NCBI GenBank assembly: GCA_026874595.1
Contig: CM049311.1
Location: forward strand, 36,001,176 to 36,065,175
Length of the DNA stretch: 64,000 bases
Reading direction: 5' to 3'
From: Sipunculus nudus
Taxonomy: Eukaryota; Annelida; Sipuncula; Golfingiida; Sipunculidae
This document shows positions 37,316 through 49,000 of this stretch, piece by piece. Within the stretch, counting starts at the first letter, position 1, and every line of letters begins with the position of its first letter. A program made the position numbers and the translations under genes. The notes beneath the pieces were generated by a model. It was given only the letters and a program-made list of their open reading frames with translations, did not search any database and was not told the origin of the DNA.

Positions 37316-38546
37316 ATGGCATATTTCAAACCTGAGACATTTGCTGACGATCCCAACCCTGATCAACTTGAACAGATGTCAAAACAACAGTTGTTGCGTT
37401 TGGGACAACACTTAGGGCTAAGTGTGAAAAAAAGCATTGAGAAAGCCTAATATCATAGCTAAAATCATGAAGACCTATTCAGCAAAGGTTCATTTGAAGA
37501 GACTGAACATCAAACAATGACAGCCTTGCTATGCAATTAGAATTGAAAAAGTTAGAAATGCAACATGAGCTAGCATTAAAACAGTCAGAATTTTAAAAAA
37601 AAACAAAGAGAAGAGAGGGAATTAGAAAAACAGAGAGAAGAAAGAGAAAGACTAGAAAAAGAAAAAGAAATTTAGTTAAAACGACTGGAGTTAGAAAGAC
37701 CTAAAGTACAACGTTGTCTAAGTGCTGCCCCAACTCACAGTTTTGATGTTACTAAACACATTAGACTTGTCCCACCTTTTCAAGAAAAAGAGGTTGATAA
37801 ATATGTCTTACACTTTGAGACGGTAGCTGAAAATTTAAAATGGCCTAAGGAAAATTGGACTATGCTGTTACAAAGTGTATTGACTGGCAAGGCCAGAGAA
37901 ATTCATACAGAGCTTTCAATAGAAGCTGCTGCTGACTATGACCTCGTAAAACGGTAATCCTAAAAGGTTATGAGTTAGTTCCGGAGGCTTACCGCCAGAA
38001 ATTCAGAAATTGGGAAAAGCGCAAAGAACATCCTACGTCGAATTTGCTTGGACAAAAGAGCAGTTGTTTGATCGCTGGTGTAGTTCTAAAAATGTAATGA
38101 AAGATTATGACAATTTGCGCCAGTTGATTTTGCTTGAAGAATTTATGCGCTGCATTAACGAAGATGATAAAACTTTTATTGATGAGAAAAGTCCTGAAAC
38201 ACTTGACATTGCTGCTCAATTAGCTGATGATTATTCATTGACACACAAAATGTTCTTTCCTAGCAAATCAAACCAGTCATTGACAAACAAGAATGTAAAT
38301 CAGTATGGTCAGAAGAAGTTTAAAGCGCAGTCATCCAGTACTAGTAGTCCTGATAGTGCAGCAAAGTCCATTATTACACCTCAGCCCACGTCCACTGCGT
38401 CTAAGTCCAACCAAGACCAGTCATTTTCAAAGAAAATCTGTAATAACTGCAAGAAGGAGGGTCATCTAATATCTTACTGCTGGAAACTTGCCAATAAAAC
38501 AAATAGCAAACCTTCTGGTTTTGTTTCAAAATTATGCATAGCATAG
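37316..38546 (+). pseudogene. gag of the Gmr1-like element, frame-broken
   Basis: An ATG at 37316 opens MAYFKPETFADDPNPDQLEQ but stops at 37448. After a Glu/Lys-rich coiled-coil-like stretch (37540-37700), a capsid/SCAN-like block reads FDVTKHIRLVPPFQEKEVDK and later WPKENWTMLLQSVLTGKARE (37740-37910). A frame change follows. The last and longest open part (38010-38546) reads FAWTKEQLFDRWC, RQLILLEEFMRCI and LADDYSLTHK, ending in a CCHC zinc knuckle CNNCKKEGHLISYC (CX2CX4HX4C). Gag would form the capsid and bind RNA. Several frameshifts and stops make it non-functional here. Confidence 0.85.
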
Positions 38547-38554
38547 TATAAGAG

Positions 38555-39062
38555 CCCGGCTCTTTTCATGTAAATAAGGGGTACAACTCCTTTATTGACT
38601 CTAATAAAGAGTTTGATGCTACGGAGGCCCAAGTGCCGCCTGAATCCAAAGAAGAATCCGTAGCTTGTGGGGTAAAAACCTCAGTTGATTCCTGCGAGGA
38701 ATTAAATAAGGCTAGGTCCTTTCAAGACTCCTGCGAGGAGTGTTCTCTGGATAAGGCTAAGTCCTTTTATGACTCTTGCGAGAGTATTTCAAATGAGGCC
38801 AGGTCCTCTTATGACAAACAGAAGTTTGTTTTTGCTGAGGAAAATTCCTCTGTTGACTCCCATGAGGAGTTTGGTGATAAAAAAGATGTAGATTCCTTAA
38901 ATGACTCTAAAACAGAGTTTATGACTGACCCTGTCAATGTCAGTTCTTTGTCTGATGGGGCTGAGGTAGTAGATTCCTCTCCTGACTCTAAAAGGAATTA
39001 TTTGAGCCATTCATATATGATGGTTTTGTATCACTTTCAAGTGATTTTTTTCAGATTTTATC
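38555..39062 (+). pseudogene. gag-pol linker region with DSCEE-type repeats
   Basis: The open frame 38633-39070 encodes an acidic, Ser-rich segment in which a Ser/Asp-(Ser)-Cys-Glu-Glu motif recurs (VDSCEELNKARSF, QDSCEECSLDKAKSF, YDSCESISNEARSS, VDSHEEF, NDSKTEF). It sits between the zinc knuckle and the protease. It probably is a linker within the polyprotein; no enzymatic motif is visible. The frame shifts before the protease near 39030-39060. Confidence 0.6.
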
Positions 39063-39569
39063 CCTATTAGAATTTTGAGGGACATTGGTTCAGGCCAGAC
39101 TCTCATGTTAGCAAACACTTTGCCATTTTCTTATAGGTCCTTTACTGGTGCACATGCACTTGTTAATGGTGTGTTTTCAGACAGGCACACTTCAGTTCCG
39201 CTTCACAGTATCCATTTAAAGTCAAATTTGATTTCTTGGAATATGACTGTGGGCATAAGAACTAATTTACCCTTTAAAGGAATTCAGTTGCTACTAGGCA
39301 ATAATGTTGCAGGTGATTAAGTACAGGCTGTACCAATAGTGACAGAAAAGCCGTCACTTGATGAGGACACTGATCCGGAAGGTCAGGAAATTCCTGGTTT
39401 GTATCCTTCATGTGCTGTAACTAGATATATGGCCAAGAAAAACACACATGAGAATAATGGTCCAGATAATAACACTCTGGGAGTCACTAGTGACTCGTCT
39501 AACGACTCGCCCGTACAGGATGCAGCATTCTCAATGTCAGAACTTATCGTTTTCCAGGGCAGTTTCTAA
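39063..39569 (+). pseudogene. Aspartic protease region of pol
   Basis: The frame starting with PIRILRDIGSGQTLMLANTL has the retropepsin layout. It is followed by VPLHSIHLKSNL and the C-terminal LPFKGIQLLLGNNVAGD, where the LLGN motif corresponds to the conserved I/L-L-G-x/N strand. The catalytic Asp-Thr/Ser-Gly is D-I-G here, so the usual Thr is replaced by Ile. A TAA at 39318 interrupts the frame, which continues in register with EIPGLYPSCAVTRYMAKK to 39569. The protease would cleave the Gag-Pol polyprotein; this copy is inactive. Confidence 0.8.
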
Positions 39570-39601
39570 AGATAAGCTGTCACAGAATCCAGTTTGTTTC
39601 T

Positions 39602-39958
39602 ATGTCAAAAGTGCTTATGCGTAGATGGCGACCACCTGATGTATGCGCTGATGATGAGTGGGCCATCAAACATCAAATAGTAATGCCCAAAAGGTTTTGC
39701 AGTGAAGTTCTGAGCATAGCACATGAGGCTCCTTTGTCTGGCCATTTAGGTATAAATAAAACTTATCAGAAAGTTAGTACACACTTCGATTGGCCTAACC
39801 TCAGGAAAGATGTTGTACAATATTGTAAATCATGCCATACATGCCAGGTTGTAGGCAAGCCCAATCAGAATCCTCCAAAGGCCCCACAAAAAATCTGGAC
39901 ATGAATACTTGCTGACAGTTATGTGCGCGTCTATCAGGTTCCCTGAGGCTAAACCATT
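39602..39958 (+). pseudogene. Integrase N-terminal zinc domain and start of core
   Basis: The frame reads LMRRWRPPDV, then HEAPLSGHLGINKTYQKVST and YCKSCHTCQ, giving the H-x6-H...C-x2-C zinc module of retroelement integrases. After QKIW a small deletion joins directly to EYLLTVMCASIRFPEA, a core-domain strand, so the segment with the first catalytic Asp is missing. The frame is then cut at 39958 by a LINE insertion. It lies upstream of the reverse transcriptase, the reverse of the usual Ty3/gypsy order. Confidence 0.85.
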
Positions 39959-41561
39959 TTTTTTAATTAACACTACCAAAACAATAAAGTTCATATGTAA
40001 TAAGACATTACAAGAAAAGACAGTACATGAAATTCAAAATTTAACAGTCATAACACTACACATATACATAGAAATGTAAACAAAACAAATCCATATACTA
40101 TATTTATCAGTTGGAATAACAAAGTCCCTTTATACTGTAATTTACTACTGATGTATTTAATTTTCTCTAACTTTTGGATCCAGATTATCGATAATTTACT
40201 TGTCCTATGTTTTTAATCTAAAATACATTCCCAAAGTGATATCCATTTAAACAAATTTTCTTCTTTACCTCCACATTCAATTCTTTTCTGGTACCTCAAA
40301 TATTCTTTAAATTTATCAGTGTTCAATGTATGCGATTCATTCATAGTAAAAATATAATATTTTGCATGTAAAATAATATTATTTTCTCTCTTCTTCAAAT
40401 TGTCTGATATTCCAAGAATAATATCTCTTTCTGTAACTTTATCTATTGGTATACAAAATGAATTACTGATGGCTGTCCAAAATTGCTGAACTATTGGACA
40501 CTTGAAGAACAAATGTGCAATATTTTCCATGTCTAATTCGCAATATCTACAGTGTGGATCTCCAACAATACCACATTTATACAGTTTTTCATTTAAAAAT
40601 AAATATCCTTGTAATATTTTATATTGGAATTCAATTATCTTTTTATCTCTACATAATACAAACCCAATGCTGTACATAACATTCCAATCATTTTCTACAA
40701 TATCATACTTTAGACTGTATTTTTCTTTACTAATGTGTTTATCAATTTTTATCAGACTCACAAAATAGTCATATGTTTGCTTGGATTTAATATTACTAAT
40801 CGTTATATTTCCTTGTTTAGTGTTACAATTGTGATGAAGATAGTCTCCCTCAATACATGTTTGTCTCTCAGACTTTGCTCTCTTTATTTGACATATTATT
40901 GTTCTATACACAAGGTTATCAACTTTTTTTGCCCCTTGGTTAGAAAAATGACAAAAACTTACAATATCTCCATTTTTTCGTACATCTGGTTTGTATACAA
41001 AAGCCCTGCTTCATACAATGATTTACAAAACAAAGATTTACCCGCTGATAATATATTTATATTATTCCAGATAATGGGGCTTGAAAAGGTTTGATAACGG
41101 ATTTTTTCCCATGCTATCAGAGCACTGATGTATATTTCTGGTAATTTATTTTTTAATAATTTAGCATCATACTCACATTCCATTAATAACTCTATTGTTC
41201 CAAAATAATGACAGAAAATTTCAAAGAACATCTTCCAGTCTTTCTTAAATTTATCTAAATATTTCTTCAGCCACATAACATGTTGAGTCTCAATGAAACT
41301 CTCTATATCTAACATATTCATACCACCTTCTGATATTGGCTTTATCAAAATTTCTCTTCTCACTTAACCCCTTTTCTTCCCTTTCCATATATAAGCCCAT
41401 ATTATTTTATCAAGTCTATCCTTATACTCTTTTGTTAATGGAATGTTTGCAGTTAAATGTGCAAGTTTGGAGAAACACAGAGTTTTTACAATTAGTATCC
41501 TACCATATAAACTTAAATTCCTCTGTCTCTATAAATGTGTTATTTCATATATATTTTGAAT
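39959..41561 (-). mobile_element. 5'-truncated L1/Tx1-like LINE inserted in integrase
   Basis: Minus-strand frames 41363-40959 and 40911-40213 are offset by one frameshift near 40955. They encode the region downstream of RT: LYGRILIVKTL and IIWAYIWKGKKRG, then GGMNMLDIESF, NGDIVSF and a CRYCELDMENIAHLFFKC zinc-knuckle-like motif (C-x2-C-x8-H-x4-C). A T run at the left edge is the poly(A) tail in reverse. ACCATT at 39953-39958 and 41562-41567 is the target duplication. Removal of the insert restores the integrase reading PLRKINAK. The element lacks endonuclease and RT and is dead. Confidence 0.85.
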
Positions 41562-41759
41562 ACCATTGCGCAAAATTAATGCCAAGTGTAGTCAAAGCTC
41601 TGACCAAGTTTTTTACAACTTTCGGATTACCAAAATCCGTCCAGTCTGACCAACGGTCTAATTTTATGTCTGGCTTATTCCAACAAGTTATGCTTGAGCT
41701 AGGTATAAAACAGTACAGCTCTTCGCCATTCAATCCTGAAGGTCAGCGCGCCCTCGATA
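41562..41759 (+). pseudogene. Integrase core remnant
   Basis: Resuming after the LINE, the frame reads VVKALTKFFTTFGLPKSVQS, then DQRSNFMSGLFQQVMLELGI and SSPFNPEGQRALD. The Asp of QSD and the Glu of NPEG occupy the second and third positions of the integrase D,D-35-E triad. Directly after RALD the sequence joins the RT upstream region, so the C-terminal part of integrase has been deleted. Confidence 0.8.
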
Positions 41760-43189
41760 CAGTACCATTAAAAAACTCAGACGTGCTTAACAACCTGGAT
41801 GCTAAACTGTCACACCTTACCGCACAACATCAACAAGACCTCAAGAACCTGCGGAATTATGAACATTTGTTTAGTGACATTCCAACGCGAACTAATATGT
41901 TGTGCCATGACGTCGATGTTGGCGAGGCAAGCGCAGTCAAGCAACATCCATATAGACTGAATCCAGAAAAGCAAAAGTATCTACAGGATGAGATTCAATA
42001 TTTGCTGGACAATGATTTTATTGAACCTAGTAACAGTAACTGGAGTTTACCATGTATTCTTGTGCCAAAACCTGATGGAAGTTACCGTATGTGCACAGAT
42101 TATCGAAAACTGAACTCGGTCACCAAGACTGACACGTTCCCATTTCCGAGGATCGATGATTTTATTGATAGAGTCGGTAGCTCCAGATATGTCTCCAAGT
42201 TTGACTTGCTAAAAGGATTCTGGCAAGTTACACTGACAGAACGACCGAAAGAAGTGTCCGCATTTGTGACGCCGCAAGGACTGTACCAGTATAAAGTTAT
42301 GCCGTTTGGCATGAAGAACTCGCCAGCCACGTTCCAGCGCCTCATCCATATGGTTGTCAAGGACATTCAGGGCTGCGACGCATATATTGATGACCTCATC
42401 GTGTACAGCGACACCTGGGAGAAACATCTGCAAATTCTTCGCGACCTCTTCGAAAGACTCAGTGAAGCACGTCTGACGGTCAACTTAGTAAAATCTGAGT
42501 TTTGTCATGCACAAGTAACATTTTTGGGTCATATTGTAGGGCAGGGTCAGGTAAAACCTGTAGATGCAAAAATAAGTGCTATTTCTGCATTTCCTAGACC
42601 AGAAAACAAAAAGCAACTAATGCGTTTTCTTGGTATGGTTGGATACTAGAGGAAGTTTTGTCCAAATTTTTTTGCTGTAGCTGAACCTTTGACTAATTTG
42701 TTAAAGAAGAAACAAAAGTTTGTATGGAATGTTCAGTGTGAAAGTGCATTTCAGAATTTGAAAGCAATTCTGCAAAGTTTACCAATTTTAGCAGCTCCAG
42801 ACTTTTCTGTACCTTTTAAGTTAGCTGTAGATGCTAGTGATACTGCTGCTGGTGCTGTGTTGCTACAGGAAGGCAATGATGGCATAGATCATCCAATCTG
42901 TTATTTCTCAAGAAAGTTTACTGCAAACCAGTAAAACTACTCCACTATTGAAAAAGAATGTTTGGCTTTGATTTTTGCGTTGCAACATTTTGAAGTTTAT
43001 GTTACTTCATCAGTCAGGCTCATCATTGTCTTCAGTGACCACAATCCCCTCACGTTCATGAACAAGTTGAATTGTAAAAATCAAAGATTGTTGAGATGGA
43101 GTTTGTTCTTTCAGGATTACAATCTTTATATCATGCACATTAAAGGGAAAGACAATGTACTTGCTGATTGCTTATCGAGATGTTTATGA
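41760..43189 (+). pseudogene. Reverse transcriptase and RNase H of pol
   Basis: One continuous frame carries the RT: HDVDVGEASAVKQHPYRLNP, PCILVPKPDGSYRMCTDYRK, SKFDLLKGFWQVTL, QYKVMPFGMKNSPATFQR, the catalytic YIDD box and FLGHIVGQGQVKP. It continues into RNase H with AVDASDTAAGAVLLQE, STIEKE and FSDHNPLTF, supplying the expected acidic residues, and ends HIKGKDNVLADCLSR. Only two in-frame stops disrupt it, TAG after MVGY (42647) and TAA after FTANQ (42932). It is therefore far better preserved than gag. RT plus RNase H copies the element RNA into DNA. RNase H is followed by the 3' LTR with no integrase, in keeping with integrase lying upstream. Confidence 0.93.
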
Positions 43190-43310
43190 AATGTTGTTAA
43201 AAGGATGTTTATGTAATGTTGTAAATAAGATGATTTTTTTAGATGTTGTAAGGATTTAGTGATTGTGATCGCAAAAAGAAAGTTTTCCGTGAAAACTTTC
43301 TTTTTTCTTA

Positions 43311-43322
43311 CAATAGGGGGAG
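43311..43322 (+). promoter_or_regulatory. Polypurine tract
   Basis: The purine-rich AATAGGGGGAG lies directly before the 3' LTR start and would prime plus-strand synthesis. Confidence 0.6.
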
Positions 43323-44133
43323 TGTTACAGGTGCTCTTTTTATTGTGTGACACGGGCGTAACTCGTGTTAAGGCGCCCTAGCCGGGCCGTTTGGTGAATT
43401 CTATGTTTAATCTGTACTGGTTGAACTCTCGTTGTCATGCTAGCTAGGGGCTTTCTCGCCTGGTCGTGAGTGACGTGAACACCATAATGAGTAGAGAAAC
43501 AGCGATGTTCTTCTAGATGATTCCTGTGACGCGTGCTTACCGTGTTTAATGTATTATTCTTCGAATGTTCTAGAGGTGGAAAATTCTCGGCTTGGGGTGA
43601 AGAGTATATAAAGGGGCTGTGTTTTAGAGCCGGGAGCAGAAAGCAGAGAAGATTTCCAGCGGACGCAGAAGCATGTGTCAGTTTCTGGGACCTTATCCGA
43701 CGTGTGCGGCAATTATAGATTTTCTTCAGAGTTTCTCCTGGATTTTGTGTATTTGGACTTCAGTTTACTTTCTGGATTGTTACAAGAGCTTTACACTGGA
43801 CTGTCATTCTCCGAGAGTATACATTTAAAGAACTTATCGTGTTTAAGGTGTTGGTATCCAGGTACTGTGCACAATGTTTATTTTTCTGTGTGATTGTATT
43901 GATTTGTTGTTATACCACTGTTTTACTGTATAATTGTATTGATTTAGTGTATTGTAATGTTAGGGTTATTTTTAAAGAATAAATTATAGTTATTTATTAA
44001 CAAAAAAACCAATGTCTTCTTTATTTATTCCCCTAGACGCTGCCTAGTGTTACAGAATCTGATTTTTTTATCTCCGTTACAGAATTCGTGTTTATCACGC
44101 ATACTTGATCTGTTTATATTAGGTTCCGTAACA
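43323..44133 (+). mobile_element. 3' LTR of Gmr1-like element
   Basis: 811 bp, beginning TGTTACAGGTGCTC and ending GGTTCCGTAACA. A TATA box (43605-43613) and AATAAA (43978-43983) are in the usual order. It is the intact reference copy against which the truncated 5' LTR and the two solo LTRs were recognised. Confidence 0.93.
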
Positions 44134-44710
44134 GTACAAATTGTACAATTGATGCCACCAGTGCAATGGAGCAGTTACAATTCATCTCCTCACCTGAACT
44201 AAAACACAGGTCTACATGGATCGCTGTACGTACTATGAACGATGAACTGTCATCTTTTATAGTTTGTGCAGGCTCTCCGTCAAACGGTCATGACCGCAAT
44301 ATATATATTAAGCATGCGATTTGTGAAACCAATATCACTTTCAGTTTAATCATTGTAGACCGTTGTAACAAGAGCACTCCGTAAGCATTAGCCTTTTCTA
44401 TAATTAACATGCTCCATCCGTGATGTGAGGTTGATTCTGTTCGTGCCATTCATGTTAATTAGTAGGTACGAATAAGCAATCTCTATGCACAAGTGTGGGC
44501 ACAAATAAGTAAGGCCACAGCACAATATACAATGCTGCTATTCGCGTTGACCAATTCATATACTGAGAGTGAAGAAAGACACTATAAGGATTTAGAAAGA
44601 ACATTACTTACTGACGTTATGCCAAAGACCGTAGAACTACTTTTATTCCATTTTATTCGAAACGCATTCACCCGACCGATTCAGTGAGGTGGTTACTTTA
44701 AAACTACATA
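44134..44710. other. Unannotated sequence
   Basis: Short unrecognised frames only (for example 44166-44384). Confidence 0.4.
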
Positions 44711-45480
44711 CTTCGGACCGCCATTACAGCTTTACACTACGGTCAACTATTACAACTACATACTACAGACCACCATCACAACTATATACTGCGGACCACC
44801 GTCACAACTACATGCTACGGACCACCATCACAAGTTCACACTGCGGAGCACCGTCACAAATACATGCTACAGACCACCGTCACAACTACATGTTACGGAC
44901 CACCATCACAACTTCATACTGCGGACTACCGTTACAACTAAAAACTACAGACCACCGTCACAACTACAGACTACGGACCACCATCGAATACATGCTATGG
45001 ACCAAATACATACTGCTCATACACCGTCACAACTACATACTACTGACCACCATCAAAACTTCATACTGTGGACCACCGTCACAACTACAGACTACGGACC
45101 ACCATCACAACTGCATGCTATGGACCAACTACATACTGCTCATACACCGTCAAAACTACATACTACCGACCAATCTCACAACTTCATACTGCGGACCACC
45201 GTCACAACTACATACTACGGACCACCATCAAAACTACATACTAAGGCGCATCAAAACAATTACATACTACGGATCATCGTCATAACTACATGCTTTCGTC
45301 CAACGTTACAACGACAAACAACGGAACACTATCAAAACTAGATACTGATGTCCGAAATTACTACTTAATATGGATGTTAAACATCAAAACAACATACAGT
45401 GGACCAACCTTTCAACTAAATACTGCTCACCATCATCGTTACTACCTACTTTTGATCATCTTTGTGACCACCTACGATTG
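44711..45480. repeat. Minisatellite, 27-bp monomer, about 28 copies
   Basis: Divergent units around CTACGGACCACCATCACAAC repeat every 27 bp. Because 27 is divisible by three, frames of up to 198 codons stay open, with a Thr/Tyr/His-rich product that looks like a repeat artefact. The monomer is related to that of the next array (shared CTACT...GACCA.CATCA...AC), and the two grade into each other near 45400-45480. Confidence 0.85.
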
Positions 45481-46029
45481 TTCATCATCATGACCACCTA
45501 CTTTTGACCATAATTATGAACACCTTCCATTGACTATCACAATGACCACCTCCTGTTAACCATAAACATGACCACTTAGTGTTGTCCATCATCATGACCA
45601 CCTACTTTTGACTATCATAGTGATAGCTACTATTGACCATCATCATGACCACCTACTGTTTACAATCATTATGACAACCTACTTTTTACAATCATCGTAA
45701 CGCCTACTGTTGACCATCATTGTGGCCAACTACTGTTGTCCATCACAATGACGACCTGCCGTTGACAATCATCATGAACTCCTGGTGTTGACCCTCATCA
45801 TGACCACCTTCTGTTTTCCATCACAACGACCATCTACTATTGACCATCTTCATGACTACCTACTATTGACCATCTTCATGACTACCTACTGTTGTCCATC
45901 TTCATGACTACCTACTGCTGACCTTCATCAAGGACACTTACTGCTGACCTTCATCAAGGACACTTACTGCTGATCTTCATCATAACCATGTACTATTGAC
46001 CATCATCATGACCACTTACTATTGTCCAT

Positions 46030-49000
46030 CATCATAACCACCTACTGTTGACCATTATCTTGACCACCTACTGTTGACCATCATAATGACCACCTACTGT
46101 TGACCATCATCATGAACACCTACTGCTGACCATCATCATGACCACCTAATGTTGTCCATCATTAAGACCACCTACTTTTGACCATCATAGTGATACCTAC
46201 TATTGACCATCATCATGACCACATACTGTTGACAAACTACTTTAACCATCATCGTGACCACCTACTATTGCCCATCACAATGACCACCTACTGTTGACCA
46301 TCATCAGGACCACCTACTGCTGACCATCATCATGACCATCCTCTGTTGTCCATCATCATGGCCACTTCTTTTTTACCATCATCATGGCGACCTTTTGTTG
46401 TCTATCTACTGACCACCTAATATTGACCGTTATCATGACCACTTACTGTAAACCATCATGATGACAACCTACTGTTGTCCATCATCATGGCCACCTCTTT
46501 TTGACCATCATCTTGACCACCTACCGTTGACAATCAGTATGACAACCTACTTTTTACAATAATCGTAACACCTACTGTTGACCGTCATCGTAACCACCTA
46601 CTGTTAACCGTTATCATGGCCATCTACTGTTGTCTATCTAATGACCACCTAATATTGACCTGCATCATACCCATGTACTGCTCACCCTCATCATGACCCT
46701 GCACTGTTGATCATCATCATGACCACTTACTGTAAACCATCATCATGACCACCTACTGTTTTCCATCATCATGACCACCTACTATTGACCATCATCATGA
46801 CCACTTACTCTTGACCATCATCATGACCACTTACTGTCGTCCATCATCATGATCACCTACTGTTGTCCATCACAATGACCGCCTACTGTTGACCATCATC
46901 ATGACCTCCTAATGTTGTCCATCACAATGTCCACTTACTATTGACCATCATCATGAACACAGTGTTGACCTTCATCATGACCATCTACATTTGACCATCA
47001 CAATGACCATCTACTGTTGTCCATCATTATGACTACTCACTGTTAACCATCATCATGAACTCCTACTGCTGACCATCAACATGACCACCCAATGTTATCC
47101 ATCATCAAGACCACCTCCTTTAAACCATCATAGTGATACCTACCATTGACCATCATCATGACCACATACTGTTGACAATCATTATGACAACCTACTTTTT
47201 ACAATCATCGTATTGCCTACTGTTGACAATCATCGTGACAAACTACTTTTGACCATAATCGTGACAACCTACTGTTGTCCATCATCATGACAACATACTG
47301 TTGACCATCACAATGATCACCTACTGTTGACCATCATCGTGACCACCTACTGTTGTCCATCATCATGACAAGAAACTGTTGACGATCACAATGACCATCT
47401 ACTGTTGACCATTATCATGAACACCTAGTGTTGACCATCATCATGACCACCTATAATTTACAATCACAGTGATCATCTCCTGTTTACCATCATCATGACC
47501 ACCTAGTGTTGTCCATCATCAAGACCACCTACTTTTGACCATCATAGTGACCACCTACATTTGAACATTATTGTGACCAAATACTGTTGTCCATCTTAAT
47601 GACCACCTACTGTTGTCAATCATCATCAACTCTTAGTGTTGACCATCATCATGACCACCTACTGTTGTCCATCATTATGACTACCTACTTTTGACCATCA
47701 TCTTGACCACCTACTGTTAACCATCATCATGAACACCTACTGCTGACCATCAGCATGACCACCTAATATTGTCCATCATCAAGACCACCGACTTTTGACC
47801 ATCATAATGATACCTACTATTGACCATCATCATGACCACATACTGTTGACAATCATTATGACAACCTACTTTTTACATTCATCGTATTACCTACTGTTGA
47901 CAATCATCGTGACCAACTACTGTTGTCCATCACAATGACTACCAAGTGTTGTCCATCATCATGACCACCTTCTATTTACCATCGTCATGACCACCTTCTG
48001 TTTTCCATCACAATGACTACCTACTGTTGTCCATCATCATGACCACATACTGATGACCATCACAATGACCAGCTACTATTGACCATCATTATGAACACCT
48101 ACTTTTGATCATCATCATGACTACCTACTATAGACCATCACAATGACCATCTCCTGTTGACCATCAACATGACCACCTAGTGTTGTCCATCATCATGAGC
48201 ACCTCCTTTTGACCCTCATAGTGATACCTACTTTTGACCATCATCGTGACAATTACTGTTGACCATCATCATGACCACCTTCTATTGACCATTAACATGA
48301 ACACCTAGTGTTCTCCATCATCAAGATCACCTACTTTTGACCATCATAGTGGTACTAACTATTGACAATCATCAATACCAACTACTGTTATCCATCATCA
48401 TGACCACCTTCTGTTGACAATCATTATGACAACCTACTTTTTACAATCACCGTATTGCCTACTGTTGACCATCATCATGACCAACTACTGTTGTCCATCA
48501 CAATGGCTACCTACTGTTGTCCTTCATCATGACCACATACTGTTGACCATAATTATGACAAACTACTTTCAACCATCATCGTGACCACCTACTATTGCCC
48601 ATCCAAATGACCACCTACTGTTGACCATTATCTTGACCACCTACTGTTGACCATCATAATGACCACCTACTGTTGACCATCATCATGAACACCTACTGCT
48701 GACCATCATCATGACCACCTAATGTTGTCCATCATTAAGACCACCTACTTTTGACCATCATAGTGATACCTACTATTGACCATCATCATGACCACATACT
48801 GTTGACAAACTACTTTAACCATCATCGTGACCACCTACTATTGCCCATCACAATGACCACCTACTGTTGACCATCATCAGGACCACCTACTGCTGACCAT
48901 CATCATGACCATCCTCTGTTGTCCATCATCATGGCCACTTCTTTTTTACCATCATCATGGCGACCTTTTGTTGTCTATCTACTGACCACCTAATATTGAC

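Noticed and set aside
41336-41561. N-terminal extension of the RT open frame
   Set aside because: This part of the frame is the antisense of the inserted LINE; true gypsy sequence resumes at 41562.
44689-45493. 198-codon and overlapping 114-codon Thr/Tyr-rich frames
   Set aside because: Two overlapping frames of the same 27-bp minisatellite are open at once, as expected from a period divisible by three.
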